Of a stretch of DNA of 64,000 nucleotides, positions 12,357 through 25,300 are shown piece by piece. Made by a program: the position numbers and the translations under genes. Each line of letters begins with the position of its first letter. Position 1 is the first letter of the stretch. This stretch comes from Osedax fenrisi (Eukaryota; Annelida; Polychaeta; Sabellida; Siboglinidae), in NCBI GenBank assembly GCA_964019155.1, contig OZ025241.1, positions 88,823,728-88,887,727 of the forward strand. The letters are read 5' to 3'. Below the pieces are notes generated by a model. That model was not told the origin of the DNA and searched no databases. It saw only the letters and a program-made list of their open reading frames with translations.

Positions 12357-12359
12357 TAT

Positions 12360-12880
12360 TAGTTTATTAAATTATAAAATAGATAGATAGAAATATATAG
12401 TTTTTTGTAATATTACTATATAGTTAATTTCATTTTTTTTCATTTAGTAGTTCATATAGTTCTATTCGTTTTATTTTTCTTTATTCTTATATAGATTATT
12501 TATTTTTTAAATACAAATATTAATTTTAATTAATAAAATCTTTATTATATATATAATTTATTTAAATATTAAATACTATTTATTAAATTAAGATATTAAT
12601 ATTTTAATAAATGTCTAGAGCAAATGGTTAATAAAAGTTAGTTATGTTAATAAAATAAAAATAAATGATTTTTAATTATTTTGCAAACATATATTAATGA
12701 GATATTATTATATAATGTATAAGCATATGCATTATGTAAATATTAATCAGAGTAATGTATATATACACTTTACAATAAATATAGAGTTTTAACCTATATA
12801 TGGTTAACATTACATTTATAATACTATAAATATGTATTTAATATACTTATAATATATTATATAGTATACAATTCACTTGA

Positions 12881-12913
<33 letters not shown>

Positions 12914-13187
12914 AAAAAAATCATAGATTTTGTCTCACAAAAATCATTGATAGAGTATCATAAAATAAAAGCAACAATATATGTATTGAAACTGAAATGA
13001 AACTGCAGTTTCATCCTCAGTAAACATACGCGTTGATACAGTTTCAGTCACAGCAAACGAGGCATTGATAGAGTGTCAGCAAATAAAATCAACAATGCAC
13101 TATATATATAGTATTGTATACAATGTGCAATATTAAATAGGTTGTTATAAGAAATACAATAGTCTATTGAAAGTGCCACACTCATAA
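12360..13187. other. AT-rich non-coding with a duplicated 33-bp word
   Basis: No gene seen. The word ATTGATAGAGTATCATAAAA at about 12945 recurs imperfectly about 118 bp on, near 13063, with a GAAACTGAAATGAAACTGCA-type inverted patch between. This may be a small degenerate element. Confidence 0.4.
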
Positions 13188-15063
13188 ATCTATGCATTAC
13201 ATCTATTCATTACATCTATGCATTACATCTATTCATTACATCTATTCATTACATCTATGCATTACATCTATTCATTACATCTATGCATTACATCTATTCA
13301 TTACATCTATTCATTACATCTATTCATTACATCTATTCATTACATCTATTCATTACATTTATTCATTACATCTATTCATTACATCTATTCATTACATCTA
13401 TTCATTACATCTATTCATTACATCTATTCATTACATCTATTCATTACATCTATGCATTACATCTATGCATTACATCTATGCATTACATCTATTCATTACA
13501 TCTATGCATTACATCTATTCATTACATCTATGCATTACATCTATTCATTACATCTATTCATTACATCTATTCATTACATCTATGCATTACATCTATTCAT
13601 TACATCTATTCATTACATCTATGCATTACATCTATTCATTACATCTATGCATTTCATCTATGCATTACATCTATTCATTACATCTATTCATTACATCTAT
13701 TCATTACATCTATGCATTACATCTATTCATTACATCTATGCATTACATCTATGCATTACATCTATTCATTACATCTATGCATTACATCTATTCATTACAT
13801 CTATTCATTACATCTATTCATTACATCTATTCATTACATCTATTCATTACATCTATGCATTACATCTATTCATTACATCTATGCATTACATCTATGCATT
13901 ACATCTATTCATTACATCTATGCATTACATCTATTCATTACATCTATTCATTACATCTATTCATTACATCTATTCATTACATCTATGCATTACATCTATT
14001 CATTACATCTATTCATTACATTTATTCATTACATCTATTCATTACATCTATTCATTACATCTATTCATTACATCTATTCATTACATCTATTCATTACATC
14101 TATTCATTACATCTATGCATTACATCTATGCATTACATCTATTCATTACATCTATGCATTACATCTATTCATTACATCTATTCATTACATCTATTCATTA
14201 CATCTATTCATTACATCTATGCATTACATCTATTCATTACATCTATTCATTACATCTATTCATTACATCTATTCATTACATCTATGCATTACATCTATTC
14301 ATTACATCTATTCATTACATCTATTCATTACATCTATGCATTACATCTATTCATTACATCTATTCATTACATCTATGCATTACATCTATTCATTACATCT
14401 ATGCATTACATCTATGCATTACATCTATTCATTACATCTATGCATTACATCTATTCATTACATCTATTCATTACATCTATTCATTACATCTATTCATTAC
14501 ATCTATTCATTACATCTATTCATTACATCTATGCATTACATCTATTCATTACATCTATGCATTACATCTATGCATTACATCTATTCATTACATCTATGCA
14601 TTACATCTATTCATTACATCTATTCATTACATCTATTCATTACATCTATTCATTACATCTATGCATTACATCTATTCATTACATCTATTCATTACATCTA
14701 TTCATTACATCTATTCATTACATCTATGCATTACATCTATTCATTACATCTATTCATTACATCTATTCATTACATCTATGCATTACATCTATTCATTACA
14801 TCTATTCATTACATCTATGCATTACATCTATTCATTACATCTATGCATTACATCTATGCATTACATCTATTCATTACATCTATTCATTACATCTATTCAT
14901 TACATCTATGCATTACATCTATGCATTACATCTATGCATTACATCTATGCATTACATCTATTCATTACATCTATTCATTACATCTATGCATTACATCTAT
15001 GCATTACATCTATGCATTACATCTATGCATTACATCTATTCATTACATCTATTCATTACATCT
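13188..15063 (+). repeat. 13-bp minisatellite CATTACATCTATT/G, about 144 units
   Basis: The unit is CATTACATCTATT or CATTACATCTATG, differing at one base. Because 13 is one more than a multiple of 3, all three forward frames stay open with the same 13-residue period. The resulting 600-residue ORFs are therefore an artefact. The pattern of T and G units is not simple, but blocks recur. The rare variant CATTACATTT occurs at 13351 and 14014, exactly 51 units apart, each followed by a run of T units and then GG. This indicates higher-order duplication. Confidence 0.98.
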
Positions 15064-15885
15064 GGTTATTTGTGTGTATCATGTGTAGTATACGTATACT
15101 CATATTGTAATAGATTAATATGTATACTATATATTTATATATACCATGTATTAATATATTAACTAGTTTTATAAATAGTGCTCGTTTTGAAGTATCAACT
15201 CATTCTCAGTCTTATCTTAATTATTTTAAAAATACACTTCTCAGTCTCATTTTCAAAAGCCACAATGATTCTCATTATAAAAGTCTTAAATATAATCTCA
15301 TATCTAAAAGCAGCACTTCAGTTAAACGAGAGGCGAAATATGTATATAGTCGCAGTATCAAATTCATCTAGGTAACCTCTTAACCAAAAGTATGTAATTA
15401 TTCCTGTCAGGTTATATTATCAGCAGTGGTCAAATGTATTGCTTAAAAAAATGACAAATATTTGTATACAGATTTATTAATAATTGTATATAATATATTA
15501 TATTTAAATATGTTATATATATAATAGAATATATTGTGAAATGAATATAGAATAATCTCAGATTTGTAGAAGTTACAGTCTCTTCTCGGCTCGGGATCTA
15601 TGATTAATGATAACTGCTCGTCTAGATATAGTTGTTTAATATACATATAAGCCTTTGACCCAGACCCTGGGTCCGCTATAAAATTACAAGCCTCAGCTCA
15701 TATCGACAAAGATCATTTAAATGTATAGTATTATAATACCTTTATACTAATAATACTGTTATAACATACAAATAATGTATATAATACAACGCACATGAGT
15801 TCATCTAATGTATATATATATGCCATACTTAGGTAGTGATGTACCAGGGTGTACTCCCTGTATGAACCACGTACAGTGTACGACG
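15064..15885. other. Non-coding, no recognisable gene
   Basis: Short open stretches at 15120-15375 (+) and 15443-15690 (-) show no family resemblance that I can name. Part of the latter reads FIADPGSGSKAY on the minus strand, but no splice-supported model could be built. Confidence 0.35.
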
Positions 15886-16002
15886 TAAAAAATACTATTA
15901 TAATAACTAGTAATTTCGTAGACTACCTGTAGTACACTGTACGACGTACAGTGTACTACAGGTAGTCTACGAAATTACTAGTTATTATAATAGTATTTTT
16001 TA
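15886..16002. repeat. Perfect 57-bp-arm hairpin
   Basis: 15886-15942 and 15946-16002 are perfect inverted repeats separated by 3 bases. The apex is GTAC-GAC-GTAC flanked by AGTACACT/AGTGTACT. A further copy of the apex word GTACAGTGTACGACGTA lies just outside at 15871. Confidence 0.95.
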
Positions 16003-16079
16003 TCTTTTTATTGACAGCTATTGATCGCTTTAAACGAATAATTAACTTATTTAATATATTATTATAATATCTATCAATA

Positions 16080-16096
16080 TTCTTTACATTAATAAC

Positions 16097-16175
<79 letters not shown>

Positions 16176-16179
16176 TATA

Positions 16180-16223
<44 letters not shown>

Positions 16224-16240
16224 TATTATATATACATTTA
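16080..16240. repeat. (AT)n tract
   Basis: About 150 bp of almost pure (AT)n with a few TAATAT interruptions, downstream of the H4-like gene. Confidence 0.95.
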
Positions 16241-16279
16241 TTATAATAATAAATAAGATGATATTTTTAATATTTAAAT

Positions 16280-16285
16280 TTTATT
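16280..16285 (-). terminator. Polyadenylation signal of the H4-like gene
   Basis: AATAAA on the minus strand about 86 nt past the stop codon. It suggests a polyadenylated mRNA, unlike replication-dependent histone mRNAs. Confidence 0.5.
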
Positions 16286-16353
16286 CCTAACATTAACGAT
16301 GAGTAGATCGGTAAGCTGATCTCGAGGATAATATATGCATGTATTTCGCATGC

Positions 16354-16369
16354 GCACACATCGGTGTGC
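16354..16369 (-). promoter_or_regulatory. 6-bp-stem, 4-nt-loop hairpin just after the H4-like stop
   Basis: Three bases after TGA the mRNA would read GCACAC-CGAT-GTGTGC, a perfect 6-bp stem with a 4-nt loop. That is the geometry, but not the sequence, of the histone mRNA 3' stem-loop. Function is uncertain. Confidence 0.35.
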
Positions 16370-16371
16370 TA

Positions 16372-16947
16372 TCACCCGGAGTGCGCACCGCCGTAGTTGT
16401 TACGAGAGAATAGACGCACCGCTGTATCGGTGATGAGGTGGTCCTGAAGTCTGACAGCTTCTAGAACATCATCCGTTGTGATCGCAGTGCGCAGGTCACG
16501 TATCGCCTTGACGAGTGAGTCGTGTACTACTTCGGCTAAGAACCGATTCAGCGCCGACCGGATGTTGCCGGCTAAGTGGGCGTTGTCGGAATAGTTGACG
16601 CCCGCCACAGGACGCCCGCCTCCCCGTCTAGCTAGACGTCTAATCTGGGTCCACGACAAACTTCGATTGTTGTGCAGCATTAGATTACGGTGAGCTCGAA
16701 CAGAGGTAACATTGACCGCATCGTCCGAGATGAAGGTTGTACCGGGTGTAGCCGTTGTACTAGATGTAGTATATGCAAGGACATTGTTATATGTATCAGA
16801 AGTGTCAGATGTATCAGATGTATCAGATGTACCGGATGTAGTAGATGTAGCAGATGTTCCGGATGTACCGGATGTAGTAGATGTATCAGATGTTCCGGAT
16901 GTAGTATATGTAATGGACAGTGTCCATCTAGCATGTCTATCTAACAT
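16372..16947 (-). CDS. Divergent histone H4 variant with Ser/Thr-rich tail
   Basis: Single exon, 191 residues. Residues 84-110 (RAHR ... QIRRLARRGG) align without gaps to the canonical H4 segment from the basic patch through helix 1. Then comes an L1 loop about 7 residues longer than usual (GRPVAGVNYSDNAHLAGN). Helix 2 (about 130-153) contains ALNRFLAEVVHDSL, the next loop RTAITTDD, and helix 3 VLEAVRLQ. The end NNYGGAHSG parallels H4's YGFGG. The first 83 residues replace the short acetylatable tail with T/S/G/D triplets encoded by a 9-bp repeat and contain no lysine. The whole protein has one lysine (in LVKAIR). Local G+C is far above the surroundings. There are no introns. I infer a chromatin protein, perhaps tissue-specific. 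Distant non-H4 histone-fold proteins are the alternative, but IRRLARRGG is diagnostic of H4. The start is the first ATG of the open frame. Confidence 0.8.
   Translation of the reverse strand: MLDRHARWTLSITYTTSGTSDTSTTSGTSGTSATSTTSGTSDTSDTSDTSDTYNNVLAYTTSSTTATPGTTFISDDAVNVTSVRAHRNLMLHNNRSLSWTQIRRLARRGGGRPVAGVNYSDNAHLAGNIRSALNRFLAEVVHDSLVKAIRDLRTAITTDDVLEAVRLQDHLITDTAVRLFSRNNYGGAHSG
16791..16912 (-). repeat. 9-bp coding minisatellite in the H4-like tail
   Basis: Plus-strand units such as CCGGATGTA, GTAGATGTA and TCAGATGTT repeat about 13 times. They encode (S/T)(G/D)T triplets, so length changes keep the frame. Confidence 0.85.
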
Positions 16948-16992
16948 TTCTATCTAGCAGTAAAGAGTCTTTACTAAAGACGCGATGGTTGT

Positions 16993-17014
16993 AAAGGAGT
17001 GACGTCACTCCTTT
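16993..17014 (-). promoter_or_regulatory. 22-bp palindrome centred on a CRE (TGACGTCA)
   Basis: A perfect palindrome, AAAGGAG-TGACGTCA-CTCCTTT, lies 46-67 bp upstream of the H4-like ATG. TATTAAAA sits next to it on the coding strand. This fits a CREB/ATF-type site in a short promoter. A chance palindrome is possible but unlikely at this length. Confidence 0.5.
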
Positions 17015-17473
17015 TAATACCTGTACAGCTCGAGTACGCGTGTTAAATATGAATAAACCGATGTCTATGAAAGTAACTGTAAATCATTGAAGAACAAAAT
17101 CTAGTGCGATATTTTCCGTAGGATATACGTAGCAGTTAACTTCCGAGAATTGCGTGATAACTTATTACTTGTATAGTTCGTATTACTGTTGAGCTTGTAG
17201 AAATAGTAGCTTAATATTAAATATAAGCATGTCCTAGATATTACATTATACAAATATATGTAGGGGTTAGTTAATTCACTTCATTTGAATATTAAATTTT
17301 AATATTAAAAATATTGGGTAAATCACAGATATATAATTAGGTTGATACTATTCTCTAAATTCATTGACTTATGTCGTACGCCATATGGCGTATGCTATAT
17401 TTGTAAATTAAAAATGTTAACATTTTCATATATACTTTAATTAAATCACGATCATCGTAATATCATATATATA

Positions 17474-17529
<56 letters not shown>

Positions 17530-17675
17530 TATAGTTAATATAGTAATTTATATTCACATTAATTATATACTTATTTTATATTAATATTAATGATAATAAA
17601 ATAAAACGTTCTTATTTTTACATATTATATATTATATATAACAGGTATACCTGTAACTATTGTAATAATTATATG

Positions 17676-17707
<32 letters not shown>

Positions 17708-17710
17708 TTA
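17015..17710. other. AT-rich non-coding
   Basis: No gene seen. (AT)n runs occur at 17475-17525 and 17675-17702. A small palindrome GTACGCCATATGGCGTA occurs near 17376. Confidence 0.4.
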
Positions 17711-17999
17711 ACTGCCTGTGTGGCTCAGTGGCTAAGGCGTCATACACACAAGCAGTAGGGCACGGGTTCGAGCCTCGTCCGGACCATTAATTAATTTTAT
17801 AAAATGGGTCTTAAAATATTATTTAGAAGTGATCTTATATAATTGTGTATAAATAAATGATCGGCTCTCGTTAAAACCATGGATGCCTTAACATGAAATC
17901 GGCTTCGAAGGGACATTAGAGCCATATATGGTTATAAGTGAAAACTTCATCTAAGTTCCTGGATGGGATGAAAGGACTCAACCAAATAAAAATAACATA
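17711..17999 (+). mobile_element. tRNA-derived SINE with A and B boxes
   Basis: The head carries an A box TGGCTCAGTGG (17721-17731) and a B box GGTTCGAGCCT (17765-17775). The T-arm still pairs (ACGGG/CTCGT), but the acceptor stem does not close, so it is not a functional tRNA. The type-II-like D arm resembles Leu/Ser tRNAs. The body runs to AAATAAAAATAACAT and an (AT)n tail. A second, headless copy lies on the minus strand at 12169-12356, which supports retroposition. Confidence 0.75.
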
Positions 18000-18279
18000 T
18001 ATATATATATGTTATTTTTATTAGGTATTGGTATTTTTACTATAGTAATGCATGGAATGGCGACTCACACGCAGCCTACTTCTACTATAGTGCTATCCTA
18101 TAGGCTATAGCCTTCGAAAGTAAACAAAACTACACAAACTCGTCCCGCATCGCTCGTCACGCGGTACAAACAGAGATTCCTACAATACTGACACAGGTTG
18201 CAGTCGAAACAATAGCTACTTAGTAAAAATACGATTAGATTTCTGAAAGATAAAAAATGCTATAGTAGTTTTTTTTTAT

Positions 18280-20760
18280 TTACCATAATCGCAACTTCCA
18301 AGTTGGAAGTCCCAACTTACAAACGCTCAAAAAGAATGTGAACTGCCAGCACTTATAGCCTCAGCCGAAAACGCATATCATGATATAATCTTTCTACAAT
18401 AACCCCGCTTCATACATGATGATGTAGGGTACACAAACGAACATATCATAGGAGATTGGAATCTTATTACATGTTCAGGCTGGAAAATAGCTACTGGTGG
18501 AATCTTAAATTCATACAGCGCACTATCCAGCATCGACATGGTATCTAAATTAATAAAGTTAGTACATTTTAATGGGAACACAACAAATAGTACTGCATAT
18601 TACAGTCCAACAAATATAAGTGATATCCATGAAGCTGACACTTTTTATGAAAAACTATCAAATATTACAATGTAAATACAGAAACATAATATACACATAA
18701 TAGCAGGAGATTTCAATGCACACCTCGGACACCAATGTATATTCAAATTCACCCTACATAAACAAACAAATAGAAAACGAATAATACTAAATGAATATAC
18801 AAAATGAGAAACTACACAATTAGAAAATACAACATATGACATTTTCGAAACAGCATGCAGAGAAATAACGAAAGATATAATACCTTTAAAATAAAATACC
18901 AGACGAAACAACCATTGGAAACTCTAGATAAGCATGAAAAAGGAAAAATACTACAAGAAGCAGCACTTGATTAAAGAGTCCAATCCATCACAAAAGAACC
19001 TATATACATATAAACATGCAAAGATAATACTATTCTAAGAAACATATAATACTGAAAACTAGCTTCAAAAAGATTGATAACATTACGACAGCTGTATCGG
19101 ACAAGATCTCGAATTAAGCCGCAGCTTGGAAAGTAATAAATGACGTCAGTTGCAGATAATAGCAATATAACCAAACTAAAGCAGCACATAAAGAAAATTG
19201 AATTAAACTCTGAAATGATCAGTTTATAAAGCTAATATATATAGCTATATATAGCTATATATAGTAGCTATTTTAACCTATAGATGAATAACCAAATGTT
19301 TCTAATCATGACATATCAACTATAAATGATAACATACTAAACATGTACACCGGTCACAATGTTTGAATTAATAAAATCAATTAGTAGCATTACAAATGAA
19401 AAAGCATGTGTACTATACGAAATACCAATAGAAGTCTGTAAAATAGATAACTTTCAGAAACTGATACTAAAATTTTGCTATAATGTGTACACACAAGAAC
19501 CTATTGATAAATGGAAAGAATGTTGTATAATACCATTCCCAAAAAAACTACCTCGGCATTACTCTGACATGCATATCAGCTGAACTCTACAAGCTAATGT
19601 TTTTAAACATAATAAGATCAGAAGTAGATCCGATGTTACGCAAAAACTAAAACGGATCCAGAACTAGCCGTTTAACTTCGTGATAACAACTTACAATAAG
19701 GAGATTTATTGAAGTGCTATAAGGTTATCTGATACGTTCATGTTTATCGCCTTCTCAAATGCAATCGACAGCATACGTAGATGAAAGATGGAAGAAATAC
19801 TTACAGCATATGGCATACCTGATGAACCGTAAATTCAATCATGATATCATATCGAAATACGCGATCAAGAGTATGATCACCGGATAGTGACACTCAGTTA
19901 TTTGATATCACAGTAGGTGGTACTACAAGGTGACCCAGTGTGCCTTTTGTCTTTATAATCTGTCTCGATATTGAGAAAATCGCTAGACCTGAATCATGAT
20001 CTCAGCTTCAAACTTTTCATGACAAAGAGTAGAGATAACCAAGTTATTAAGATCACATGTGATGTTTACGCAGATTACCTTTTAATAGTAACAGATTCAC
20101 TGAAATATGACACAACGATAATGAACATAATAAAAGAGGTATCCAAAGAACTAGGTATGATAATAAACAGTGTAAAGACGGAATACATGAGTTTTAATCA
20201 ATACACCACAGAAAGGTTAAAAACCTATATAAGTAAGTAAGTAAAGTAAATGACTTTAAATATCTGTGTAGTTATGTCTCGTCTACTGTAAAAGATGTAA
20301 ACTAGTAAGACTAGTAAGACTAGGTAAAATCTGGGCAGCCTTTAAAATAATGAACAAAATCTAGTCGTTAAATCTAAATGATAAGCTAAACAAATTCTTT
20401 TGAGTGATAATTGAGTATGTATTTATATATGGCTATATAACTGGGATGGTGAACAAAAGTCTAAAAAACAACTGAATAGCAAGTATACGCTAATATTTGA
20501 GCAGCACTTAACATGTCATGGAGAGACCATACAACCAACATATATCTGTATTGAAACATCCCACTGATCTATACATCGATAATATGGCGAATAATACGTT
20601 TCAGTGGACACTTTTGGCATGTAAAAGATGAATAGTTGCTGATGTTCTCCTCTTAAAACCAAGTCATAGTAAACATTGCCCATGAAGACCAAATAAAATA
20701 TATACTGACCAATTTATCGAAGACTTACTTTTCAGACCAAACTAACTTCCAAACGCGGTG
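18280..20760 (+). mobile_element. Decayed LINE with APE endonuclease and reverse transcriptase
   Basis: Pieces in several frames appear in the right order. ELPALIASAENAYHDIIFLQ (18340) and IIAGDFNAHLG (18690) belong to the endonuclease. KWKECCIIPFPKK (19510) is RT motif 1. YADYLLIVTD (20070) is the FADD-like box with the second Asp changed to Tyr. IINSVKTEYMSF (20160) follows. The C-terminus reads LLLKPSHSKHC then KIYTDQFIED (20700). Many stops and shifts separate them, so it is an old dead copy. Confidence 0.75.
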
Positions 20761-20797
20761 GATATATTAATGTAAAATATATATAAACAATGGATAT

Positions 20798-20846
<49 letters not shown>

Positions 20847-20907
20847 ATATATATATATTATTTTAATATATATTTTCATTAATTACATATTCATATAAGG
20901 ATTGCGA

Positions 20908-20917
20908 TTTATTTATT
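20908..20917 (-). terminator. Overlapping polyadenylation signals, CRH-like gene
   Basis: AATAAATAAA on the minus strand, about 45 nt past the stop codon. Confidence 0.5.
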
Positions 20918-20958
20918 TGAAGATATGTGTGAAATGTTGCACAAATACTATTATTAAA

Positions 20959-21339
20959 TTAGCCAATTTTTCTAAGTTTTTCTCTGAGTATCCTCCTTCT
21001 CTCATTCGCTCGTTCCCGTTCCGCTTCAACTATTAGATGACTGATAATGTCCATGGGGATGCTGATTGATAGTCTGGATTTCAACCAATCACGTTTCATT
21101 ATTCTCTTGTTAACGGAGCGTCTAACAATGTGTTCGGTACCTGGGTATAACAGGTCAAGGAAGGGCGTTTTAGCTGGTGCCCGAGATATTCTTATGTCTT
21201 TTTTGTATCCTGTACGATAAGGTGATGGACGATTGCTTAATAATGATATGACCGGAAGTATCATATATGAGATGTAGGCCAATATCAGCAGATAGTTACC
21301 ACCGTGTAACATTCTTGACCTGGTCAATTTTGTATACAT
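20959..21339 (-). CDS. CRH/DH44-type neuropeptide precursor
   Basis: 126 residues. The N-terminus has a hydrophobic stretch YLLILAYISYMILPVISLLS (16-35), a plausible signal peptide whether translation starts at Met1 or Met10. Convertase sites RR and then KR at 82-83 release the last 43 residues. These begin DWLKSRLSISIPMDII and end EKLRKIG before TAA. The terminal Gly predicts a 42-residue peptide with an amidated Ile. LSIxxP(M/L)D(I/V) followed by a long basic amphipathic helix and a C-terminal aliphatic amide is the CRH/diuretic-hormone-44 pattern, and the length is typical. The coding sequence lies in one exon, as in vertebrate CRH. A 1.36-kb (TAG)n tract abuts the start. An upstream 5'UTR exon is likely but not visible. 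A secreted ligand for a class B GPCR is inferred. Confidence 0.75.
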   Translation of the reverse strand: MYTKLTRSRMLHGGNYLLILAYISYMILPVISLLSNRPSPYRTGYKKDIRISRAPAKTPFLDLLYPGTEHIVRRSVNKRIMKRDWLKSRLSISIPMDIISHLIVEAERERANERRRILREKLRKIG

Positions 21340-21349
21340 TAATAATGTT

Positions 21350-22705
<1,356 letters not shown>

Positions 22706-23017
22706 TGTAATATATATGTTTAACTAACAGTTATAATCGTGAATATATTAATATGTAAATGTATACAAATAACGAATTTATTTATTTTAATAAATCTAAA
22801 ACTATACTATAAATATGTTTAATAACAATTTAAATGTAAAGTTAATTCACATTTAATTTTAATTTATAATAAAACTGTGTTTAATTAAAACTAGGTTAAA
22901 GTAGTACATTTAAATGTGTTTATTTATCTAAAATATCCATTATAAATTATAATTATAATTATTATATAATTTATTATATAATTTCAGGATGATTTAGAGT
23001 ATAGTATATATTTATTA

Positions 23018-23020
<3 letters not shown>
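22706..23020 (+). repeat. Dispersed repeat R1, copy 1
   Basis: About 315 bp starting TATATATGTTTAACTAACAG and containing CAGGATGATTTAGAGTA. It is nearly identical to 27957-28283. Both copies are preceded by (TAG)n and run into (AT)n. No ORF. Confidence 0.9.
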
Positions 23021-23066
<46 letters not shown>

Positions 23067-23138
23067 ATAATAATATAATATCAGAATTTAGGCATGAACA
23101 AGGTAATCGAAGAAGCGCAATGCTTATCTAGTCGTTTA

Positions 23139-23206
<68 letters not shown>

Positions 23207-25300
23207 TATTAGGAATAGTAGAATTTTTCGATAGTGTGTATTACTTGTATTAACTCATCTCATACTAATAGTACTAATAAAAAAGCCCAAAGGGCTTTGC
23301 TAATAATAACAATAATAATTCTCCTCCTTCAAACTCTAATGCATTCACCAATACTGATCATACCGAACCTTCTCTACTATCTATTTCCAATAGTATTAAT
23401 CAAATTAAGACATTACTAGCTGAATCTAAATGACCTACTTATGCTGAATAACTCATTGAATCAAATAAAAATATAATTAAATCTAAAATTGTATTACTAA
23501 TAGAATCAAACAATTACCAATTAATCAAGACCCCCATAGTATTGTAATTGAAAACATTCGTTCACTCAAGTCTACAAATAATTTTATTATTGGTATATTC
23601 AATAAAATGAATCTAAACACAAATTCTATCACGAAAGTTAAATATAACTATAATAATATTGAATTATTTGTAAATTCAAAATTTGCTAAATCACAATTTT
23701 TATCTGCAAGACAATTGTTATCTAACTATGATTATTCTAGTCTATTTATTAGAAGTTCTCTTCTTATTCATCTTGATGATTATAAATGTGTACTAGATTT
23801 AATAATAAATATGAATTACGCTCAGCTTTAACTAATTATAATAAAGTTGATTGGTCAAATCAGCCTCTATCAATATCTGATGTCGATTTACTAAAATGGT
23901 CCACAAGTTATGACGCATTCATATCTAATCTAAAATCAAAAAGTTCTAAAGATGATTTAACTAATCAAAATACCCATGCTATAACTGATACGGAATGACT
24001 AAACCCTGATAACTTACTAACATGTTCTTTTATTAATGCTCGCTCAGTCAGAGCTAACATTAATTTTATAAATGATTTTAATAATTAATTTAATCATGAT
24101 ATTGTTATACTTACGGAAACCTGGCTTAATGATGATTCATCTTCAGTGATAGCTGAGCTTATGAATAACTCATATTGCTTTCAATATACACCTCATGAAG
24201 GATCTAAAACTGGAGGCGGAGTTGGCATTCTATATAATAAATCAATTAAACTTCTAAGTTATACAAAATATCCTATCTCTATTTGTGAATGCTCTATAGT
24301 TTCATTACGTACAGCTTAAAATAACACTATAAAGTTTATAATCATATATCGACCCCCATCGAATAACTATATAACTTTTCTAGATGATTTTAATGATCTT
24401 CTCACTTCGATTAAATTAAGTAATACAATTATTCAGAGGGGTTTTAATTTCCAAGTTAATAAAAATAAAACTCCTTCGAAACAACTTATTTCATTATCTC
24501 ACACTCATTATATCAACATAGGCTATAACTACACCAACTCATACATCTGGCAACATACTTGACCTAGTTTTTACAATAAATAGCCTCAACTTATGATTAA
24601 TATAACAAATACTAACTTTTTAATTACTGATCATTATGCCATTACATTTACAATTAATACTCCAATAGAAAAATCTCAAATTAATAAAATCAACTACAGA
24701 AACATTTAAAAGATACCAATTTCTTTATTCACTACTAATTTATCTTCATTAATATCTAATGAGACTACAACTAAGGAATTAAATACGTATCTAATAGATA
24801 TTTTAAATAAATTTGCACCAACCAAATTAAATATTATTAAAAGTTATAAAAACAAATGATTTAATAACGATACTATTTTGGCCAAAAGGGCTATGAGAAC
24901 AAACGAACGCTATTTCTCAAAGTTTCCTTCTAATAGCTCTCATTGAATCCAAAAAATATTTCAAATATTCTATTGAATGTGCAAAGAAAAAATTCTATCT
25001 AAATGAAATACTTAATAACAGTAATAATATACGAAAGTTATATTGTATTACAAATTCACTGTTAGGAAAAACTAAAAAGTCTATATTTCCAGATACCCCT
25101 TTAGAATTATTATATTCTGATTTTGCTCATTTCTTCACTGAAAAATTAAAAAAACTACGATTAACTTATAACTTAACTTATAACCCACATCTCAATGTAA
25201 CTCCACAACACTCAAACATAATATTATCGTATTTTATTCCAAGTAATCACGAACAAATTATTGAATTAATTAACCATTCAAAATCTTCTGCTCCACACGA

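Noticed and set aside
13192..15162. Three overlapping ORFs of 600-656 codons on the plus strand
   Set aside because: They are the 13-bp minisatellite read in all three frames. All frames stay open because the unit has no stop in any phase, and the period is 13 residues in each.
16680..16957. Other open frames overlapping the H4-like tail on both strands
   Set aside because: The 9-bp repeat keeps several frames open. Only the 16372-16947 minus frame continues into a histone fold.
17712..17787. Functional tRNA gene
   Set aside because: A and B boxes and T-arm are present, but the acceptor and D stems do not close, and the body continues as a SINE found elsewhere in the window.
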